From NCBI GenBank assembly GCA_031180825.1, contig JAPSLM010000003.1, positions 248,001-312,000 of the forward strand: 64,000 nt of DNA. The letters run 5' to 3'. The position numbers were made by a program, and so were the translations under genes. Shown piece after piece: positions 45,396 to 54,214 of the stretch. The notes below the pieces were generated by a model that saw only the letters and a list, made by a program, of their open reading frames with translations, was not told where the DNA came from and did not search any database. Each line of letters opens with the position of its first letter. Positions within the stretch are counted from its first letter, which is position 1. The stretch is from Paenibacillus sp. GTDB taxonomy: Bacteria; Bacillota; Bacilli; Paenibacillales; NBRC-103111.

Positions 45396-47446
45396 AAAAA
45401 CGGAGTGATCTCACCGGCGCAGGTCACAATCAATTTGTGCATCGCCCGGGAGCAAGCGATATAAAGCAAGCTTCTATCCAGCTCCGTCCGGTACGTTGAC
45501 GCGTCGGCAAACGGCACGAGGACTTGATCGAATTCCAAGCCTTTAGCCAGATGCGCAGAGGTAACGACGATACCTTCGTGAAATTGCTCGCTGTTGAAAT
45601 CCAGCAGATGCATCTGATGCCCCGTATCCTTCAGCTTCGCAAACACTTCTTCGGCCTGGGCATGCGTCTTGCAGATGATCCCGAGCGAATGATGCCCGGA
45701 CGACAAAAATTCGCCGGCCAGTCTCCTCAGCGTAACCATTTCATCCTCCGGACCGGGACATGGCAGGACAAGCGGCTCCTCGCCATGCCGTTCGACCGGG
45801 ATCAGTTTACGGTTCTGCTTTAGCTTCTGGGCAAACGTTGTAATTTCAACGGTCGAACGGTAGCTTCTGAGCAGCTCCACCGTTTCCGCCCCGGGGAACA
45901 TCTTTTTGATTTCCGTTAGCGACGACGAAGAATAAGGATTCACGGATTGGCTGCTGTCGCCCAAAATCGTTTTCTTGCATTTGAATAATTTCGCTAAGAC
46001 CGCGTATTGGATCGGCGTATAATCCTGCATCTCATCCACCAGCAAATGCTTGACGAAATCGAACGGCGCAACTCCCTCAAAATAAATTTTCAAATAAATG
46101 AGCGGAAATACATCGGAATATTCAAGCTTCTTGCCCGGTTTTAGCTTAAGCAGGTCAGGTCTGCCCAAATACCGGTAAAATTCCTTGTACAAGGAGAGCG
46201 TGTCTTGGCATTTGAACATTTTTCTGACGGCTGTTTTGAGCTTCTTGGAAGCCGATGCGGCGATCCGCTTTCCGTCTTCGTCTTTGCAGTAGGCCATCGC
46301 ATGGGCTGCGATCTTCTCCAGCCTCGATTTGACAGGCAATCTGCCGGAAGCCTGATATCCGCTGAACAGATCCGCTTTGGAAATCGTCACCTTATCGATC
46401 GTGATCTCCTCGGGCGAGAAATAATGTTCATCCGCATATTGGATGAAAGCATCCAGTTGACCGACGAATTCTGCGGAGGCTTTAAACTTGATTCGCTCGA
46501 TCGCAGCTTCGTCCGTTTCATCACCCAGCAGCTCCGACACTTGCTCGTAGAAAGTCTGAAAATGGCCGATTCCCGACAGCTCCTTGGCAGCCAGCTCCTC
46601 CAAGCTCACTTCCATGATTTTTTCTTCCCCCAGCTCGGGCAGCACATTCGAGATATAATCGGAGAACACCTTATTGGGAGAAATGATCAGGACATTTCTG
46701 GAGCTTAGCGTTTCCTTGTGCCGATACAGTAAAAAGGCGACCCTGTGCAAAGCGACCGAGGTTTTTCCCGAACCGGCAACGCCCTGAATGATCAGTTCGT
46801 GAGCGGCTTCATTCCGGATGATGGCGTTTTGTTCTTTTTGGATCGTCGCCACGATATTTTTCATTCTCTCGTTCGAAGAACCGCTGAGCTCTTTTTGAAG
46901 GACATCGTCATGGATCGTCATCGAGCTTTCGAGCATGTATTCCATCGCGCCTTGATTGATCTTGTACTGCCTCTTTAAACCGATCTCGCCGTGCACCTCT
47001 CCGATCGGCGCCGTATAAAACGCTTGGCCCACCTCAAAATCGTAAAACATGCCGGCCACGGGAGAGCGCCAATCATAGATTAAATTATCTTGACCGTTGT
47101 CTTCGGTGAAGGAATGTACCCCGATATAGAACGAATCCGGCCTCGTTTGCTGCCCCTCCTTGAAATCCACCCTGCCAAAATAGGGGGATTGCAGCAATTT
47201 TTGAACCCGCCTGCGCTTGACGATCGCTTTCTCTCCCATGTCAATGGTGAGCGATACGTCCACCCGGTTCGCCGCCCGCTCCGCCGGGTCCAACAAAGCC
47301 GCATTGTCCCATAGGTACTTTTTCGCTTCAATAACAGCCTCGTAAGTGGACGATATTTTGTCGTCCATCTCCTTCAGGGCTTGATGAAGCTTGGCCATAA
47401 TGACTTCAAGATACCGTCGTTCTTCCGCTTCCGTACCGTTAAACAT
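45386..47446 (-). CDS. helD: HelD/UvrD-like superfamily I ATPase
   Basis: 686 residues from ATG 47446 (GGAGG eight bases before). Walker A GVAGSGKTSVALHRVAFLL, Walker B LLVDEMQDYTPIQY, motif LGDSSQSVNPYS, a long helical N-terminal arm, and helicase motifs VVTSAHLAKGLEFDQVL and YIACSRAMHKL near the end. This fits the HelD family that removes RNA polymerase from stalled complexes, although it is shorter than the Bacillus subtilis protein (about 774). A general UvrD-like helicase is the alternative. Confidence 0.82.
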   Translation of the reverse strand: MFNGTEAEERRYLEVIMAKLHQALKEMDDKISSTYEAVIEAKKYLWDNAALLDPAERAANRVDVSLTIDMGEKAIVKRRRVQKLLQSPYFGRVDFKEGQQTRPDSFYIGVHSFTEDNGQDNLIYDWRSPVAGMFYDFEVGQAFYTAPIGEVHGEIGLKRQYKINQGAMEYMLESSMTIHDDVLQKELSGSSNERMKNIVATIQKEQNAIIRNEAAHELIIQGVAGSGKTSVALHRVAFLLYRHKETLSSRNVLIISPNKVFSDYISNVLPELGEEKIMEVSLEELAAKELSGIGHFQTFYEQVSELLGDETDEAAIERIKFKASAEFVGQLDAFIQYADEHYFSPEEITIDKVTISKADLFSGYQASGRLPVKSRLEKIAAHAMAYCKDEDGKRIAASASKKLKTAVRKMFKCQDTLSLYKEFYRYLGRPDLLKLKPGKKLEYSDVFPLIYLKIYFEGVAPFDFVKHLLVDEMQDYTPIQYAVLAKLFKCKKTILGDSSQSVNPYSSSSLTEIKKMFPGAETVELLRSYRSTVEITTFAQKLKQNRKLIPVERHGEEPLVLPCPGPEDEMVTLRRLAGEFLSSGHHSLGIICKTHAQAEEVFAKLKDTGHQMHLLDFNSEQFHEGIVVTSAHLAKGLEFDQVLVPFADASTYRTELDRSLLYIACSRAMHKLIVTCAGEITPFLKP

Positions 47447-47641
47447 CCGTGCAGCCTCCTTCTGAATCTTTAGCCTATGCAGAGCTTTGCATTCCCTGCA
47501 AAAGCGGTATATAAAATATAAAAGATCCCGCAAAAAAAGAATAGACTTTTTCTTCCCGATAAGTTATTCTGATGATAGAGTATGCCCCGCGGATGATTTT
47601 CCAAATATTTACTTTTTTAATGTGAATATGCTTCTGTTCAG

Positions 47642-47686
47642 CAAGAAACCGCCCTTCGTTATGAGGTAAAGGCGGTTTCTTTAATT
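47642..47686 (+). terminator. Terminator-like hairpin in the leader of the ABM gene
   Basis: GAAACCGCC, 15-base loop, GGCGGTTTC followed by TTTAATTATC, ending 25 bases before the ABM start codon. No gene precedes it on the plus strand, so it may be an attenuator. Confidence 0.6.
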
Positions 47687-47710
47687 ATCGTATCCGAGGA
47701 GACCAAGAGA

Positions 47711-48043
47711 ATGAACCTATTTGCAAAAACACCCGAGCCGCCTTATTACGCTGTTATCTTTACAAGCCAACGTTCGGAAGGGGATCGCGGATATGAGAAA
47801 ATGGCGGACAGCATGGCGTCATTGGCCGCTAAGCAAGCAGGCTTTTTAGGAGTCGAGAGCGTTCGGGACGGCAATGGTTTCGGAGTAACCATTTCTTACT
47901 GGGAGTCGTTGGATGCCATTCGAAATTGGAAAGCAAACGAACAGCATTTGGCGGCACAGGAAAAGGGAAAGACGATCTGGTACGAAAATTACATAACAAG
48001 AATTTGTCTGGTTGAAAAAGAATACGGCCTGAACGAAGTATAA
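47711..48043 (+). CDS. Antibiotic biosynthesis monooxygenase (ABM) domain protein
   Basis: 110 residues. YYAVIFTSQRSEGDRGYEKM, AAKQAGFLGVESVRD and GFGVTISYWESLDAIRNW are the ABM dimeric ferredoxin-like fold, as in small monooxygenases and heme-degrading HmoB-type proteins. GAGGAG nine bases before ATG. Preceded by a terminator-like hairpin and followed by its own terminator. The 3' half overlaps, on the other strand, the open frame of the neighbouring zinc-ribbon-like gene. Confidence 0.88.
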   Translation: MNLFAKTPEPPYYAVIFTSQRSEGDRGYEKMADSMASLAAKQAGFLGVESVRDGNGFGVTISYWESLDAIRNWKANEQHLAAQEKGKTIWYENYITRICLVEKEYGLNEV

Positions 48044-48527
48044 GCCGCATAAGCGTCAAATAGCCCCCATCTGTCCAGGATGAGGGCTTTCGTGCTTGGC
48101 TTCCAGCCAAACTATATATCGTTTTCCATTCTCCATAGATGAACAATTTCGTTATTCTATTTCTTGAGTCATCCCAGTTTCCAATGAGAGGCCGCTTCCA
48201 GTTTGCTCCATGCGCGGAAGCAAGTATGCTTTTACCTGCAAACGGCTCCGACTTGTGAAATGCTTCAAGCTCCTCCTCTTCATTCGTAACATACAGCCGC
48301 CCGCAGCAGGTGCATTGATAAATTAATTTTGTCAAACGTGCAGCCATTCTGCGTATGCTCATGGCCGCGCTTTCTTTATCTTTATCCGTCGGTCCCGATT
48401 TCTCGATCACATGATCTATCGCATCCAGAAAATCAAACCAATCTTGATCCGAGATCAGATGCCCCTTATTAGGCAAATAATCGGTTTGGTCGACAATGAC
48501 GCCGCCGCAATCACATCGAATTTTCAC
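47829..48527 (-). CDS. Small CxC/CxxC protein, probably with a run-on C-terminus
   Basis: 232 residues from GTG 48527 (GGAGG seven bases before). Reliable part is the first 145 residues or so: KIRCDCGGVIVDQTDYLPNK, ISDQDWFDFLDAIDHVIEKS and IYQCTCCGRLYVTNEEE, four cysteines arranged as a zinc ribbon. After LIGNWDDSR the sequence loses protein character and runs antisense through the ABM gene and its terminator, so a frameshift has probably removed the true end. Function unknown. Confidence 0.7.
   Translation of the reverse strand: MKIRCDCGGVIVDQTDYLPNKGHLISDQDWFDFLDAIDHVIEKSGPTDKDKESAAMSIRRMAARLTKLIYQCTCCGRLYVTNEEEELEAFHKSEPFAGKSILASAHGANWKRPLIGNWDDSRNRITKLFIYGEWKTIYSLAGSQARKPSSWTDGGYLTLMRLILRSGRILFQPDKFLLCNFRTRSSFPFPVPPNAVRLLSNFEWHPTTPSKKWLLRNHCRPERSRLLKSLLA
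48062..48090 (+). terminator. Terminator of the ABM gene
   Basis: AGCCC-CATC, loop TGTCCAG, GATG-GGGCT followed by TTCGTGCTT. It lies inside the doubtful end of the opposite-strand gene. Confidence 0.7.
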
Positions 48528-48566
48528 TCCTGTGCCTCCGTTACACAATAGTTGAATCTTCTTTGC

Positions 48567-49112
48567 TCACTCATCGAAATGACGACTCCGATCTGTAAAA
48601 TCTTGCAAAATGCTCAGCAGTTCGCTCTTTCCGACCTCCAAGTGCCCTTCGCCCTTTAGTTCGATATTTATTTCTTGACCCCGGTAATAAATCAATCGAT
48701 GACCTTCATGCTCCAAATCCAGATAGGTAAGAATCGAATGGAACTCCTTACTTAGCCGAATAAACCATTGGCGGATTGAATACGAGTCTCTGAGCAGCAG
48801 GCTCATGCTGGACGTGGCCGCCGTAAAAGATACGGATATTTCTCCGCTCGCGTTAGGCAATTTGCGTTCTTTGATATAAATACAGCCGATGCCGGCTTTC
48901 CCATCGTTTCCGATATATTTTTCGATCTCCGCTCTGTCGTGATGCGGAGTCCAATCGTATCCGCCTTCCAAATATTTCATAATAAAAGAATCGATCTCCA
49001 AGCGGATACATGCGCAATCGCCGGATAGCTCGCAATGCTCTGCCAGATAATGTCTCAGGCGCCCAACATCCTTTTCATCTATGACGATGTTATAGCTATA
49101 ATCCAGTCCCAT
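48567..49112 (-). CDS. Hypothetical protein, 181 residues
   Basis: From ATG 49112 with GGAGG eight bases before. Begins GLDYSYNIVIDEKDVGRLRH; contains CELSGDCACIRLEID, YDWTPHHDRAEIEKYIGN and SGEISVSFTAATSSMSLLL. No signal peptide or helix. I do not recognise a named family; similar small cytoplasmic proteins occur near immunity genes in Paenibacillus and Bacillus. It sits in the row of small minus-strand genes between 47.8 and 54.2 kb. Confidence 0.75.
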   Translation of the reverse strand: MGLDYSYNIVIDEKDVGRLRHYLAEHCELSGDCACIRLEIDSFIMKYLEGGYDWTPHHDRAEIEKYIGNDGKAGIGCIYIKERKLPNASGEISVSFTAATSSMSLLLRDSYSIRQWFIRLSKEFHSILTYLDLEHEGHRLIYYRGQEINIELKGEGHLEVGKSELLSILQDFTDRSRHFDE

Positions 49113-49167
49113 TTCCTTGCCTCCATACACTGCCTATTCAAAATGCTCCCAATGATTCAATACGAAA

Positions 49168-49557
49168 TCAACCCATGAATTGATATAATCGCTTATCATC
49201 CAATTGATAGTACTTCCGATCCAACTCTTCCCATCTCTTGTGCTTTTCCTCTTCGGAAATATCCGAATAAAATATCGAATTTGCCTCTTCAAACAGCTCC
49301 AAACAATCCGCGGCTTTTATGCTCTGCAAACAAGCCGTCGTGTCCTGAATATAGGCTCCGTCGGTATTAAAGTAATATTGCGAGAATCCGCCATTGTTTA
49401 TTTCACCATCCAGTCTGCACACTAAGGACAAGGTCTTCTCGCAACAATTCAGCGATTCGAATGTTCTGTTGTTTCGGCTCATTGCGTTTAACAGTTCAGT
49501 GATCTTTTCGCGATCCGTCTCATAATTTTGAAAAATAAACACCTTAGAAAATATCAT
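49168..49557 (-). CDS. DUF4375 / DMP19-family protein
   Basis: 129 residues. The family core is NCCEKTLSLVCRLDGEINNG followed by GFSQYYFNTDGAYIQDTTAC: the E-x-NNGGF-x-QYYFN signature. Acidic C-terminal part (DISEEEKHKRWEELDRKYYQ). DMP19 in Neisseria mimics DNA; related proteins serve as immunity proteins in toxin loci. GAGGAG ten bases before the ATG. Confidence 0.85.
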   Translation of the reverse strand: MIFSKVFIFQNYETDREKITELLNAMSRNNRTFESLNCCEKTLSLVCRLDGEINNGGFSQYYFNTDGAYIQDTTACLQSIKAADCLELFEEANSIFYSDISEEEKHKRWEELDRKYYQLDDKRLYQFMG

Positions 49558-49859
49558 ACGCCCACAGCTCCTCTAGATATTCCTGCTCTCGTTGATCTCT
49601 CCAAAAGCGCAACGCTACCGTTATCGTTGGTTTCCGAGATTTCAATCGCCATTTCCTGCAAACGGCTCCAATATAAAATCTTTAATGATCACTTAATCCT
49701 GCTCGACGAAGCGGCTATGGATTCCGGAAGCCGGAACGCTTTTCGTATCGATTTCTTGATGAGGAATAAGGGGCCCCTCTCATGTCTTTGCCCCATCTTA
49801 TAGTTATCGATTGTATACTCAAAATTCCACCCTTTTTCCAAAGCCTAGTCCTTTTTATA
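49558..49859. other. Gene-free stretch
   Basis: About 300 bases between the DUF4375 and macro-domain genes. Several stop-broken frames, no ribosome sites worth naming and no clear hairpin with a T-run. I see nothing I can name. Confidence 0.4.
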
Positions 49860-50411
49860 TTACAGGCCATCGCGCAAACGTTTCCGATAAATCTGGTAAT
49901 TCTCCTCATCGAAGCAAACGAACAAAATCCGCTCAAGCCTAGACCCCGGATTGCTGTGAAGGAAAGCGGATACCGCCTCTAAAGCAATTTGGGCTGCCAA
50001 AGCTTTCGGGAATCGATAAATACCCGTGCTAATATTGGGAAAAGCGATGCTGCGGGCATGATTTTTACAGGCTAAATTCAATGTGTTTACATAGCAGTTC
50101 ATTAATTTCCGTTCCTCGCCGTTCTTTCCGCCGTTCCAGACCGGTCCTACGGTGTGAATCACGAAGGATGCCGGTAAATTTCCCGCTGTCGTCACAACGG
50201 CTTCCCCGACCTCGCAACCGCCTTGCTGCTGTCGTATCTTCCTGCACTCCTCCAAAATCCGCTTGCCCCCGGCTCGGTGGATCGCCCCGTCAACCCCGCC
50301 TCCGCCGAGCAAGCTTGTATTGGCGGCATTTACGATGACATCCGCGGCTATCTTGGTAATATCTCCTTGAAGAACCTTTACAGCAGTAGCTTGCAGCTTT
50401 AACTCTTCCAT
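49860..50411 (-). CDS. Macro-domain protein (O-acetyl-ADP-ribose deacetylase-like)
   Basis: 183 residues from ATG 50411 with GGAGGG upstream; the frame is open to 50519 without support. Macro signatures: [55 protein letters not shown] and [13 protein letters not shown]. Hydrolyses ADP-ribose esters, possibly removing ADP-ribose from targets. Cytoplasmic, single gene. Confidence 0.93.
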   Translation of the reverse strand: MEELKLQATAVKVLQGDITKIAADVIVNAANTSLLGGGGVDGAIHRAGGKRILEECRKIRQQQGGCEVGEAVVTTAGNLPASFVIHTVGPVWNGGKNGEERKLMNCYVNTLNLACKNHARSIAFPNISTGIYRFPKALAAQIALEAVSAFLHSNPGSRLERILFVCFDEENYQIYRKRLRDGL

Positions 50412-50547
50412 AGTCAAACCCTCCGCAATAAAAAACATCATGGAAGCACTCGCATTCGAGACCCTGATGGTTTTTGGAATACTTTCTATGCTCGCGGCCC
50501 ATTCGCCAGCTTCTGTCATGATTATAATCTATAACCGGATGAAGATG

Positions 50548-51123
50548 TTAAATCTTCTTCCTTCTCGTTTCTCTTGCATACATATACCACCCGATCAGCA
50601 GAAATGGTAACGATATCAGCACGACTATCCCGGCGTGCTTAAAAAGGCTAAGCAGGCCTTTGGTAAAATCATTCATGATACTAAACGTGATCGCCTTCGG
50701 CCATTCGATCGCCGGACTGATTTCAACCTTGTAATTTCCTTCTTCGACGATCTCGAAGCTGTACAGCGACTCGCCTCTCGTATCGCTAAATGTAAAATTC
50801 ATGGAAGAGTCGTTTGCCAGCTCCATTTCTCGATGGTCCGACATTCGAATTATCTTTACCGTGACCAGACTGGTTATATTATTCAACTTCTCTTCCTTTT
50901 TTAACTGGAGCACGCCTAAATTTAACTGTTTCGAATGGAATTCATAGAATACATTATGCTTCCCCGGTGTCAGAAACAGTTCCTTAGTACCGGGAGCGTT
51001 TAGGATGACTCTGCTGTCCAAAGGATTATGATTCAAAAAGTTAAGCGCTGCAAACGCCATCCCTGACACGATGATGGCACCGCCTATGACTAAAAACAAA
51101 TATTGGGAAAGCAATCGTTTCAT
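50548..51123 (-). CDS. Hypothetical two-helix membrane protein
   Basis: 191 residues. Helix near the N-terminus (LFLVIGGAIIVSGMAFAAL), an outside beta-rich region of about 120 residues with GKHNVFYEFHSKQLNLGVL and EEGNYKVEISPAIEWPK, and a helix near the C-terminus (HAGIVVLISLPFLLIGWYMY) before a basic tail. GAGGGG before ATG. Preceded on the same strand by a MerR-type fragment that may once have controlled it. Family not recognised. Confidence 0.8.
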   Translation of the reverse strand: MKRLLSQYLFLVIGGAIIVSGMAFAALNFLNHNPLDSRVILNAPGTKELFLTPGKHNVFYEFHSKQLNLGVLQLKKEEKLNNITSLVTVKIIRMSDHREMELANDSSMNFTFSDTRGESLYSFEIVEEGNYKVEISPAIEWPKAITFSIMNDFTKGLLSLFKHAGIVVLISLPFLLIGWYMYARETRRKKI

Positions 51124-51149
51124 TGGCAGCCCCTCGTAGGTTTTTTCTA

Positions 51150-51364
51150 GTTCTTTGCTTCTTCAGCTTCGCTCGAGACCGGCAGTTCGTCCAACTGCCG
51201 ATAAACTTTAACGTCTGAATCTTCTGCAGCCGGATCAGATCCTCTTTGCTGTACAGCCTCGCGGACGACTTGTTATGCTGGGAAGGAGACAGCAGACCGA
51301 TCTGATCGTAGTACCGCAGCGTCCGCAGCGTGATTCCTTCACAATAGCCCTCTCCGTCGTCCAA
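51150..51364 (-). pseudogene. MerR-type regulator fragment (DNA-binding domain only)
   Basis: GITLRTLRYYDQIGLLSPSQ followed by ARLYSKEDLIRLQKIQTLKF is a MerR helix-turn-helix with its wing. After KFIG the frame loses similarity, and the usual dimerisation helix and effector domain are missing. Another frame in the same stretch ends QLDELPVSSEAEEAKN just before the membrane gene. The 5' end also lacks a proper start (no Met-x-I-G). Truncated regulator. Confidence 0.7.
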
Positions 51365-51406
51365 ACTCGCCCTAAAGCGATTATATCCGGTTACGTTACG
51401 TTACCT

Positions 51407-51994
51407 TCAAGCCTTATTTTCGGATAAAACGGTCTGTACCTCTTCGATAAAGCTTCTTTTATTGGCCTCGATGCAGGCTAGTAAATGATCGAATAGATTT
51501 TCTTCCAGACTGTTGAACGTTAGCCTCTCGGCCGCATCCAGGATTTCTTCGATAAACTCATCATCCTCGATGGCATGGGTTTGCTTGAAATGACTGATTT
51601 CATACAGCTCCAAGTCCTGTAAATCGCGATTCAGCTGCCCGGTGCTCAAATGGTTGCTTTCCAGAATCCGTTTTGTGTCTATCAAAGCGTTCGCATCATG
51701 AACCGCCCCGATGCGTTCCAGCACTTCAATCGTCTCGTTAAGATATTTCCCGCTCGAGTTCTCCAAAAATCCCAGGATGCCGTTTATATTTAGTTCGGAA
51801 TCGAAATCAATGAGAAGCACGATATCCCGAAGGAGCGCCGGAAGCTTAAACAAGACCTCTTCATCCTTCAGTTGGATGGTCTCCTTGCTATACATAGCAG
51901 ATCCGACGTGATTCAAAATTTCGTCAGCGGATGCGCCCATAAGCTCCTTATCGACGGGCAGCAAGATTCGCAAGATCGTTTGGTGGAGTTCCAT
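51407..51994 (-). CDS. DUF4375/DMP19-like protein
   Basis: 195 residues. LLIDFDSELNINGILGFLEN and SSGKYLNETIEVLERIGAVH match the DUF4375 core in a variant where GGF-x-QYF is GILGFLEN. Very acidic throughout (LQDLELYEISHFKQTHAIED, DDEFIEEILDAAERLTFNSL). Second member of this family within 2.5 kb. Cytoplasmic; possibly an immunity or DNA-mimic protein. Confidence 0.78.
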   Translation of the reverse strand: MELHQTILRILLPVDKELMGASADEILNHVGSAMYSKETIQLKDEEVLFKLPALLRDIVLLIDFDSELNINGILGFLENSSGKYLNETIEVLERIGAVHDANALIDTKRILESNHLSTGQLNRDLQDLELYEISHFKQTHAIEDDEFIEEILDAAERLTFNSLEENLFDHLLACIEANKRSFIEEVQTVLSENKA

Positions 51995-52065
51995 TTGTTT
52001 TGTCCTCTCCTTGTTCGAATCGCAGCAGTTTTCCTTGGCTCCGCCGCGTGAGTGCGGTGAAGTTA

Positions 52066-52332
52066 TTATTCTTTATACAGTCTTTTGCCTACCAAAGCTT
52101 TGGCCAGTTCATCCGAAATATCGGTCAGAAAACTAATATGATTTAACTTTCTCACAGCCGATCCGTAATTCAACATTTCAATGGAGGTTACATGAATCTT
52201 TCGCTCCCTGTCGTCTTTATGCACTAAAATGTCTCCGTTTCTTAAGATTGAACCGCTTTCGATCATTTCTCCTGCAAGGACATATCCCCGGCCCGTGATT
52301 TTGAATACATCTTTAACTTCAAGCTCGAACAT
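52066..52332 (-). CDS. Small EF-Tu domain-2-like beta-barrel protein
   Basis: 88 residues from ATG 52332 (AAGGAT upstream; ATGs at 52338 and 52341 also possible). FELEVKDVFKITGRGYVLAG and SGSILRNGDILVHKDDRE resemble the beta-barrel that follows the GTPase domain of EF-Tu and IF2, standing alone. Stand-alone versions are found in Bacillota without known function. Confidence 0.75.
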   Translation of the reverse strand: MFELEVKDVFKITGRGYVLAGEMIESGSILRNGDILVHKDDRERKIHVTSIEMLNYGSAVRKLNHISFLTDISDELAKALVGKRLYKE

Positions 52333-52485
52333 TCCCATCATCCTTAAAGTTTATTCGACCTACAGCAGATCCGCAGACCGCTATGCAGCGATTTCCCCCT
52401 TGCACAAGCCCCCGAAAAAACGAGAAAAGCGAAGCTGCTGCTTCGCATATGCGCTAGGGATAAGAGATCATACCTGCTTGGCAAG

Positions 52486-52968
52486 CTATTTCTTTTTTAC
52501 CGGGAACATTAAGTCCATGATCTCTTCCGTTGTTTCTTCATCGTATGCCTCGTAATGTTCTACGCCGTAGGAATCGGCAAGCTCATATTCCGACTCCGCT
52601 ACCCATTGATATAAGTAATCGTATGCTTGATACGCTTGATTCTTCTTGCCCTTGTATGTCGTACAAGCATACGTATTTGCCGGAAAAGACACAGCTTCCA
52701 TGCCTTCAGGTATATCCTCCATGCTTGTTACTTCGACACCCGCGATCCATTGAAATTTGTCGGTTTGGTAGTTATAATTAGGCGGATCGATAAAAATTCC
52801 AATTGCGCTATCGTTTATCCTATTTTTAATCTCGGATATCCGCCCGGTGAACTTCTGATGCAATTTCGGTATATTTCTTTGTTCCCGTTCATCTTTCAGC
52901 AAGGTTTCCAAAGATACGCCAATAACCATAAATGATTGTTTTTGAATGATCCTTGTTTTCATCTTCAA
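52486..52968 (-). CDS. GyrI-like / AraC effector-binding domain protein
   Basis: 160 residues. RIIQKQSFMVIGVSLETLL at the start, IGIFIDPPNYNYQTDKFQWI, AGVEVTSMEDIPEGMEAVSF and an acidic end with ADSYGVEHYEAYDEETTEE. The GyrI fold binds small molecules or, in Escherichia coli SbmC, protects gyrase. No DNA-binding domain attached. Confidence 0.85.
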   Translation of the reverse strand: MKMKTRIIQKQSFMVIGVSLETLLKDEREQRNIPKLHQKFTGRISEIKNRINDSAIGIFIDPPNYNYQTDKFQWIAGVEVTSMEDIPEGMEAVSFPANTYACTTYKGKKNQAYQAYDYLYQWVAESEYELADSYGVEHYEAYDEETTEEIMDLMFPVKKK

Positions 52969-52984
52969 GGCTCCTTTGATTCTA

Positions 52985-53617
52985 TTACTCCTCGTATTGC
53001 TCTAAATTCCAGTCAGGGTTCATTGATAAATGATCCAAAAATTCATGGAATGTAGCACTTATTCGTGGTAAAAATTTGATTAAATTTTTATCAAACCATA
53101 CGGTGTCGTCCGAAATATCTTCATGGATAAAAGTAAATTCCAGCTTTCTTTCCGAATCGTTAAAACTAAACCAAGTATAGTCCGCATAAATAATCCCAGG
53201 CTCGCCATTGTTCACTGAATTTAAATCCATACAAACAACACTGCCGCCAATGGTCGTCGCAAATACTAATAAACCATGCTTTATAAGGTATGCCCCTGGC
53301 GATAAGCTGCTGTTTTCTTCTAGGATGCCTTTTAAATCCAATAGTCTTATCCCATCACCCAAGTAATCAAGCTCTTTCGGTTCAAAGCTTCTATAAAAGT
53401 TAATTATTGATTCCGGGACCTTATATTGCTTTAAATCATTTAATTCATGATCCTCGTAATACACCGTTGACCAATGACTGAATGTAGCAAAAACATCGGA
53501 TAATATGCTTATATTCTCTTCTTCACCCTTTCCAAAGGCTTCATCAACATCGTAATTATGATTTCTTTCTGCGATCTGCTTTTTTGCTTGTTCTACTATC
53601 GACTCGTATGTCTTCAT
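52985..53617 (-). CDS. SMI1/KNR4 (SUKH)-like protein
   Basis: 210 residues from ATG 53617 with GGAGG seven bases before; the frame is open upstream to 53743 and that part reads like protein, but lacks a ribosome site. Core: KVPESIINFYRSFEPKELDY, LGDGIRLLDLKGILEEN and LLVFATTIGGSVVCMDLN, similar to SUKH immunity proteins. The acidic N-terminus has AFGKGEEENISILSDVFATF. Probably cytoplasmic immunity or housekeeping scaffold. Confidence 0.75.
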   Translation of the reverse strand: MKTYESIVEQAKKQIAERNHNYDVDEAFGKGEEENISILSDVFATFSHWSTVYYEDHELNDLKQYKVPESIINFYRSFEPKELDYLGDGIRLLDLKGILEENSSLSPGAYLIKHGLLVFATTIGGSVVCMDLNSVNNGEPGIIYADYTWFSFNDSERKLEFTFIHEDISDDTVWFDKNLIKFLPRISATFHEFLDHLSMNPDWNLEQYEE

Positions 53618-53720
53618 GTGATAACCTCCGTTAACATTGGGAGATTTAACCTTCGTTATCGTATGCCCATCCCACATTAAATTTAATGCTACCGCCAAGC
53701 GTTCGGCATCCTCTAAAAAA

Positions 53721-54214
53721 TCAATCAAGCTCATACTTCGCATATTTTAAACCCATTAAGCTTGAACCGTAATCCTCCTTGACATTGCCGAAAATCTCTT
53801 TTTCAATGATCTGAAAAATAACGGTTTCGCCCCACTCGTCAATGGCTTTTATTCCATTGGAATCTAAATAGTCGAGGCCCTCTTTCGCTCCTTTCAGTTC
53901 CTTTTTTAACCCGCCTTTTCTAAGCATATTGAAATGATAGTCCCGATAAATGAAAGATTCCGAAATTCAGAACGTTTTTACTTTGTATTTTGGGGATAAA
54001 GCAAGCGGAAAACCGGGATTTTCTATAAATCGGCCCATGGTATCCACAATTAATATCCAAGATGGCGCGAATCCACTCCGAGCGCAGACTCCATCGATAC
54101 GGATGTAACCTCCTCAAAATAAAGATCCTCTTCCGATTTGTAAAAATGTTCAAGTATCGCATCTACTTCGCCTACGTCCGCCTTAATACCGAGCAATCCG
54201 ATATTCCACGCCAT
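53721..54214 (-). pseudogene. Decayed small gene, one frameshift and one internal TGA
   Basis: ATG 54214 with GAGGCG upstream reads MAWNIGLLGIKADVGEVDAI to ALGVDSRHLGY then stop. Shifting frame near 54060 continues ILIVDTMGRFIENPGFPLAL and SPKYKVKTF to a TGA (about 53967) in place of a Trp codon. After it ISESFIYRDYHFNMLRKGGL follows and the gene ends GLKYAKYELD at 53721. Together about 164 residues. I do not recognise the family with certainty. Confidence 0.65.

Noticed and set aside
53920..54162. 80-codon minus-strand open frame
   Set aside because: Out of frame with the reconstructed decayed gene covering the same bases, and without homology or a ribosome site.
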